NCBI GenBank assembly: GCA_037013495.1
Contig: CM072811.1
Coordinates: 23,040,159-23,104,158, forward strand
Direction: 5' to 3'
Origin: Hippophae tibetana
Lineage: Eukaryota > Streptophyta > Magnoliopsida > Rosales > Elaeagnaceae
DNA length: 64,000 nt
The position numbers were made by a program, and so were the translations under genes. How positions within the stretch are numbered: the first letter of the stretch is position 1; the number at the start of each line of letters is the position of its first letter. Positions 58,480 through 64,000 of the stretch are shown here, piece after piece. Under the pieces are notes generated by a model. That model saw only the letters and a program-made list of their open reading frames with translations, did no database searches and was not told where the DNA came from.

Positions 58480-59340
58480 TAACCTCTAGTATCTTCCCTT
58501 GTATGTTGAAATTTTACTTGGATATTCTCCGAGTTTATGATTCTGAACAATTGGAGTGTCTGCTGGCTTACACTCCAACATTCCAACCTTGCATAGTAAA
58601 TCTAATATATATTTTTGCTGGGAAAGAAATATACCATGTTCTGATATAGTAACCTTTATTCCTAGGAAATATTTAAGTTTTCCCAAATTTTTCATCTCAA
58701 ATTTGGTTTCCAATTGTTTCTGAAGCTTAAAAATTTCCTCTATATCATCTCCTATAATGATCATATCATTGAAATATACAATTAAAGTTGTTACCTTACC
58801 CCGTTGCTACTTCAGAAATAACGTATGATCTGAATTACTTTGGTAGAAGCCATACTTTTTCATTGCTTGACTGAACCACCCAAACCATGCTCAAGGTGAT
58901 TATTTCAGTCCATACAGTGTGCGCTACAATTTACACACAACTCTAGTATTTGAAGATGTTGTGTAGCCTGAAGGGATATCCATGTAGACTTCCTCTTCAA
59001 GGTCACCGTGGAGAAATGCACTCTTCATATCTAATTGGTGCAATGGTAAGTCCAAGTTGGCTACAAGAGATTGCATAACTTTGATTGTATTTAGTTTAAC
59101 TATTGGTGAAATGGTTTCCTAATAATCCACACCATATGTTTGAGTGTATCCTTTTGCAACTAGCCTCACCTTGTATCTTTCTATAGATCCATCTATCTTG
59201 TGTTTAACAGAGAAGACCCACTTGCACCCGGCTGTCTTCTTCCCTTGGGGTAGTGGAACCAAGGTTCATGTTTGATTTTTTAGTAGTGCTCCTATTTCTT
59301 CCTTTATCACTTTAGTTCACTTGGGATCCATTAGTGCTTC
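58480..59340 (-). pseudogene. Copia-3 reverse transcriptase
   Basis: The reading at 58486-58764 covers the tail of the palm and thumb: MIIIGDDIEEIFKLQKQLET and KNLGKLKYFLGIKV. About 58790-59330 has the upstream RT ([13 protein letters not shown] block near 58980, [19 protein letters not shown] near 59010, RYKARLVAKGYTQ-like near 59150). Multiple stops separate the blocks. Confidence 0.8.
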
Positions 59341-59361
59341 TTGAACTGTAATCCAGAGAGC

Positions 59362-60700
59362 TCATGAAAATTTCTTGAGAGGCTCATGTAGCTTTTTGGT
59401 GGAGACATAGTTGGAAATTAGGTACCTTGATTTTCTTTCCTTAATATCTAGAGAATATCTATTTGGTGGCTTGTCCCGGTTATGCCTAACAGGTAAGTTA
59501 TATCCAGTGAAAGGATCTATGTCATTTATAAAGGAGGGTGTGCCGATATTACTTACCTTAAGAACATTCTTTGGAGATGGACTTTCAGGTACAAAGGGGC
59601 AAGAGGATTCTGGTTCTTCTCTTGATGATGTAGGCTCAGTTTCTGGTGACCTTCTAAATTCAGAGGATATGTCTTTTCTTGAAGATGTATTTGTTGATTC
59701 TTCACCAATTATTTGTGTGTCATTCCGATCTTCCAACCATTCAAATGTTAGCCACTTCAATTCTTCATCTAGTTTCTCCCCTTGAAGAGAAGAAGTGGAG
59801 GTTGAAGAAGGGTAGAATGGTGCAAACTCCAGAAAGGTGACATCCATAGTCACATAAGTGTGCCAAGTAATAGGATCATAACAACGATGGCCTTTTTTAT
59901 GCACATCATAGCCCAAGAATAGGCATTGAAGAGCACATGAGTCAAGTTTGATACGCTGGTTCTTACATAGGTGTACATACGCCACACATCCAAATATGTG
60001 AGGAAAGAGTATGAGGGTTGTAGACAGAGAGACCAAGGTTGATAGGGACTATAAAGGGATTTGAAAATTTAATATTTTGGAAGGGAGGCAGTTAATCAGA
60101 TGGATAGTAGTGGAAATAGCATCGGGCCAATGTCGTGTGGGGATATAAGCGCTAAGGAGGAGAGCCCAAGAAGTCTCAAGAATATGTCGATTCTTCCATT
60201 CAACTACCCCATTTTGTTCTGGGGTCTAGGGACATAAAGTCTCATGTATAAGGCCATTTTTTTGAAAATAGGAATGAAAATGATGATTAACATATTCACC
60301 ATCGTTGTCGGAATGAAGAATCTGGATCTGAGAAAAAAACTGAGTTTGAATCATAGCATGAAATGACTAAAAGAACCTAAATACGTCATCCTTATGTTTC
60401 AATAGATATAACCAGATCATGCGAGTGAAATCATCAAAAAATATCACAAACAAACATACACCATATATAATAGATATAAGGGATGGTCCCCAAACATTAG
60501 AGTGAATTAAAGTAAAAAGGGTATCACTTTTATTCATGCTTGACGGATAAGTAGCCCTATGATTTTTGGCTAAAATACAAGTATCATAGTGAAATTCAGA
60601 GATCTATACATTTGAAAATAAATTAGGAAACAAATGCCTTAGATACCCAAATGATGGATGTTCCAAACGATGATGTCATAGCTAAATCCATTAAGACTTT
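59362..60700 (-). pseudogene. Copia-3 integrase and linker
   Basis: The 224-codon stretch at 59362-60036 starts in the integrase C-terminal region (FGCVAYVHLCKNQRIKLD, CLFLGYDVHKKGHRCYDP) and continues into an acidic Ser/Glu-rich linker (TSSREEPESSCPFVPESPSP) and YSLDIKERKSRYLISNYVST. The integrase core (60040-60600) is recognisable only as fragments. It is followed on the left by RT. Confidence 0.85.
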
Positions 60701-60810
60701 GAACCAAACAAGGAAGACACGTGATGTGCTCACCACAAACTGAAATATTCCATGCAGTACAATCCCCCATTTTTAGTACCATGCCCAATTATCTCCTTGG
60801 TGAGAATATC

Positions 60811-61711
60811 TTAAATAAGACAGAAATTAAAATACATTAGCACCATACAATTTAGTTTTGTAGTAATTTGACTAACAAACAATAGCTTGTGAGATAATGA
60901 GGGAACAATTAAATTATTAGATAAATGAGGAGAGGATGATATGGTCATAGATCCTCCCCTTGTGACTGGTGAGATCATCCCATTAGAATTTGCAATGCTA
61001 GTGCACCTTAGAGATGAGTGGTGAGAGAGATTTACGGGGTCAAAATTCATATGGTCTGTGGTCGTAGTGTCAAGAAGCCAATCTCCATTGTTGACATCGT
61101 GGATATCACTAAGTAAGGAAAGACAAAGATTACCTTGATCCACTAGAGATAAATCATGTTGATAAAAGGCACTGAGTGGTATTAGAGAGAGATATGGTTT
61201 GACTGACGCTATAGCATCCTTGTCCATGCCTTCAACCATATTGCTAGTTTTTTGTGTTTTTCGAGCTTGGAGTTCATGCCACCAATCAGGGTATCCTTGC
61301 AACTGAAAAAAAATTTCACGTGTATGCTTCATATGGTCGCAATGAGAGAATTTGAGACTGTTAGACGAGGAACAGGCTTTAGAGATAGATTTCCCAATAT
61401 GTTGAGAAATAGGTCCAAAGAATCTGAGCTTGAGGCTTCTCGAAGCAAGCACTGCTTTTGACAGTGGTTCATGGTCCCCGGTGTTCATCATTTCCTAGTG
61501 AAGAGCCTCTCTACAAACATGAGCATATGCTTGTTCCACGGTGGGAAATGGGTGCAGCTGCAACATATAGCTGCAAATACATTCCAATTTGCCGTCAAGA
61601 CCATCCAAAAAGACAAACTCTATATTCTTAGAAAATATTATTATATTGTTGAATATCAATAGGGCAGTCCATTAGATTTGGATGATGAAAGTAGATCTCA
61701 CACTAAAGACC
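60811..61711 (-). pseudogene. Copia-3 gag C-terminus and protease
   Basis: The frame at 60811-61491 has CDHMKHTREIFFQLQGYPDWW, the degenerate zinc-knuckle region typical of the Ale/Retrofit group. It then has WLLDTTTTDHMNFD, the protease site, where the usual Asp-Ser-Gly-Ala is changed to Asp-Thr-Thr-Thr. SNGMISPVTRGGSMTISSS and LIVPSLSHKLLFVSQIT follow. The altered active site suggests loss of function. Confidence 0.85.
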
Positions 61712-62137
61712 TTACAAGCTGATGTAGTATTTTTCTAGGGAACCACATGATTGGTGGAGACATGAGACACGGTATCGGAGATCACAGACCTGGGAAGTAT
61801 CACTACCATCAAAATAGGTGGTAGCAGTAGAGTCCCAAACCTGTTTGACTGTGGGAAAGTGAATGAAATTACTGATTAATGTCGGATCCATGCAGTTGAT
61901 AAGCCAATATTTGACAATGGTATTGTCAGTGCGCCATTTACGATAGGACGAGTCGGTCGGAGATGGATAGGTTAATTCTCTATTGATGTATCCCAACTTG
62001 TCTTTGTCAAAGATGTACATATCGAAAACTTGGGACCATAAGGCATAGTTAGAACCATCTAAATTGATGCCGATCGGTAGAGCCACAGGTTGAGAAGTCA
62101 CAGTATGAGGCTTAGATTTGAACAAAGCTTTGGCCAT
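61712..62137 (-). pseudogene. Copia-3 gag N-terminal part
   Basis: The start is the ATG at 62137 (MAKALFKSKPHTVTSQPVAL). GINLDGSNYALWSQVFDMYI is the gag N-terminal motif. It continues with KWRTDNTIVKYWLINCMDPT and HFPTVKQVWDSTATTYFDGSD and ends at a stop near 61712. The first 141 codons are open. The C-terminal part is in another frame further left. Confidence 0.88.
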
Positions 62138-62304
62138 TGTAGTAGTGAATAATTCAGATAGGAGGGTGTTCTAGTTGATGGGAGATTCTTCCATTTGAAT
62201 TGGGGTTTCGATGGCTGCCATAGGAAATAGTGGTGGGTGGAAGGATGCTAGAAGCTAGTAATGGGCATGAACCAAGAGCCAGGTCATGAGATGCTTTGAT
62301 ACCA

Positions 62305-62444
62305 TAACAACTTTTATTTCGTTGTATTTCCAATATATAATTTATAGGGATATTATGTATATAGAGAGAGAGATTTGATATGCTATCTTTGGTTATTCTT
62401 ATAATTTCTATGATTTTATTCTTAATTGACAACTCACACCAACA
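62305..62444 (-). repeat. 5' LTR of Copia-3 (140 bp)
   Basis: It pairs with the left LTR. The primer site (plus strand GCTTTGATACCA, 62293-62304) lies immediately before it. Confidence 0.9.
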
Positions 62445-62449
62445 AAACT

Positions 62450-63330
62450 TCCATGTTGACCTAGTTAAGTTCAATACAACTAGGTTGTCCCTTTAAAGGT
62501 AGATCTTAGGATCTCCAATTAACTAGACTGACTTTTCGTCATATCAACTTGTTTTGGCCAGTGTTTTAGTCTCATTTTCCTTGAAGATCTCTCAATTAGT
62601 TCTATATTTAACCATTTTGTTAGCAAATTCACAATGTTATCTTGACTTTACATAATCAAAAGAGATAGCTTTAATTGAGAGTAGTTATTTAATAGGATTG
62701 TGTCTTTTAACTTATATATTTACTCTTACCATTATACTTAACACCATATGCCATTCTATTTGTAAAACTAATTGTTGTAACAGATGCATATCACTAGCCA
62801 ACATGTGCATAAGCTTTAGTCACTTATCAATTCTTATAATATCCTTTAAGAAGTCAGGCAACCATTTAGCTTTCACCAACTTACATACATTTCTTTCTTG
62901 GTCTGACGAGGAAAAACCCATAGGCAATGTTACATATATTTATTCTTTTAAATCTCTATTAAGAAAAATAGTTATCACATCCATTTCATGTACTTAAAAT
63001 TTTTAAAGTTATGATTGATTGCAAATATAATCTAAATAGACTTTATTCTCATTATATAAGAATGTATCAAAGTAATCAAGATGTTTTTATTGTTTATCAC
63101 ACTTTGTCATAAGAACGGCTTGTATTTCTCAATTGATAAATTCTGTTTTTATTTCATCTTGAAAATTCATTTGATCTATTGATTTACTTCCCATAGAAAA
63201 ATCGACTACTAGTTCTTCATCAATGAATTTGCTTATGCATGGACTCAATTTTCACTCTCAATGATCTCTTTCAAATATGCTCATTTAAGAGAATTTACAT
63301 TATAAATCCCCACATTTCTAAGAGTTTGTA
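62450..63330 (-). pseudogene. Older copia remnant (Copia-4) interrupted by Copia-3
   Basis: Minus-strand readings near 62900-63000 include EMDVITIFLNRDLKE and VTLPMGFSSS, a copia RT block. Near 62600-62700 they include LLSIKAISFDYVKS, the RNase H end. Closer to 62450 the reading continues toward 57677 across the insertion. The frame is broken throughout and most of the RT palm is missing. Confidence 0.65.
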
Positions 63331-64000
63331 GGAATATATTTTTTGAAATTAAGTTTCAATTTTTATTTAACAAATACGAATTTTAATATTCAGTAGATTA
63401 CAAAAAGAAGTTATTCATAATCAATAAATACAAAATTATATATAGTTGCAATTACAACATTCATTACTTTATACATAAGAAATTCACTATTTTGGAATCT
63501 CAAAAACCAATTATTTCGTAAAATGAAAAAAAATTACTTATTTTATAAACTATAAATTAACAAATATGAAATTTATTATTTTACAAATATAAAATATTCA
63601 AATTTAATGAATACACTACATTAATCACTAATTTTTCATATTTTAATTATTTCAATACTAGAATCAAGCAATTTAATTTTACTAAATATTGAATTTCAAT
63701 ATGTCATAAATGGGAATTCTCTTATTTTGTTAAAATAAAATTAAGTAATTCACTAATAGTAAAATATAACAATTTATTAATTGTTAAATCATACAATTCA
63801 CCAATTATGAAATAACATAATTCGCCAATTGTGAAATCATAATATTCACCGATTGCAAAGGTCCCCATAGTTTGATTTATTTAAAAAGAATAGAATTTTA
63901 AAATATATGATCGTATCATATATCAAGTAAACAGTTAGATTTATACAAGTTGTTTGTCTATTTCTTAAACTCACGCATAAATAGGTTGAAACAAAATATT
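63331..64000. repeat. AT-rich tract of short diverged tandem repeats
   Basis: Motifs of the form ATAATTC(A/G)CCAATT(A/G)TGAAAT recur at roughly 25-bp spacing around 63730-63860, and looser relatives (TTCACTATTTTGGAATC, TTACAAATATAAAAT) extend back to about 63420. No gene. Confidence 0.55.

Larger units (their letters stand above)
57678..62444 (-). mobile_element. Ty1/copia element with 140-bp LTRs (Copia-3)
   Basis: LTRs at 57678-57817 and 62305-62444 have equal length and end CCAACA. The target duplication AAACT is perfect (57673-57677 and 62445-62449). The polypurine tract GAGGGGGAG (minus strand) adjoins the left LTR, and the primer site TGGTATCAAAGC adjoins the right LTR. The first base pair of the right LTR has changed from TG to TA. 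Gag, protease, integrase, RT and RNase H follow on the minus strand. The small LTRs and the CxxC...GYPDWW gag motif suggest the Ale/Retrofit lineage. Coding regions are broken. Confidence 0.94.

Noticed and set aside
62154..62474. 106-codon minus-strand frame at the right end of Copia-3
   Set aside because: It covers the LTR, primer site and leader; no gag similarity. The real gag starts at 62137.

Overview
This window looks like nuclear DNA of a flowering plant, probably a eudicot. It is AT-rich, one gene is split by canonical GT-AG introns, initiator-Met-tRNA primer sites of plant retrotransposons recur, and most of the sequence is nested and decayed transposable elements. Only two intact host genes are visible: a nine-exon methylthioribose-1-phosphate isomerase gene (19543-23468, +) of the methionine salvage cycle, and a single-exon DUF1677-family gene (41138-41593, +). 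No rRNA, tRNA or CRISPR array was recognised.

Layout, 1-29 kb. A partial LTR (1-214, -) is followed by an old Ty1/copia element (about 545-4850, -). Next is an L1-like LINE (4851-5568 plus 10814-12230, -) split by a Ty3/gypsy chromovirus (5569-10813, -) with 349-bp LTRs and a C-terminal chromodomain. From 12.2 to 18.8 kb there are no genes, only kilobase-scale direct duplications and two CACTA-type transposon ends. The isomerase gene follows. Downstream of it, 23.7-29.2 kb is a patchwork of copia pieces in both orientations, a gypsy pol fragment (-) and an 891-bp LTR (+) whose relative lies inverted at the window start.

Layout, 29-64 kb. AT-rich DNA precedes a 1.6-kb hAT-like element (31700-33297) with an 8-bp target duplication and what looks like a captured GATA transcription-factor fragment. 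A LINE remnant (33400-34330, -) and a Tnt1-like copia element (34710-39705, -) follow; the latter has lost the integrase/RT junction and carries a triplicated LTR end. The DUF1677 gene is next, then a full-length but mutated copia element (43109-48272, +; target duplication AAAAG). The segment 50690-56200 (-) is a heavily decayed endogenous pararetrovirus (Caulimoviridae-like) with movement protein, coat-protein basic region, protease, reverse transcriptase and RNase H remnants. It carries a CACTA-like palindromic insert and a MITE with telomere-like repeats. The end holds a copia element with 140-bp LTRs (57678-62444, -; target duplication AAACT) inserted into an older copia remnant.

The genes do not form a shared pathway. 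They are islands in repeats. The points that most deserve a second look are the pararetrovirus fossil, the probable GATA capture in the hAT element, the LTR-end repeat expansions in two copia elements, and the CACTA junction duplication. All ORFs inside the transposons and virus are broken, so none is presented as a working gene. Family calls rest on motifs read by eye, without database searches.
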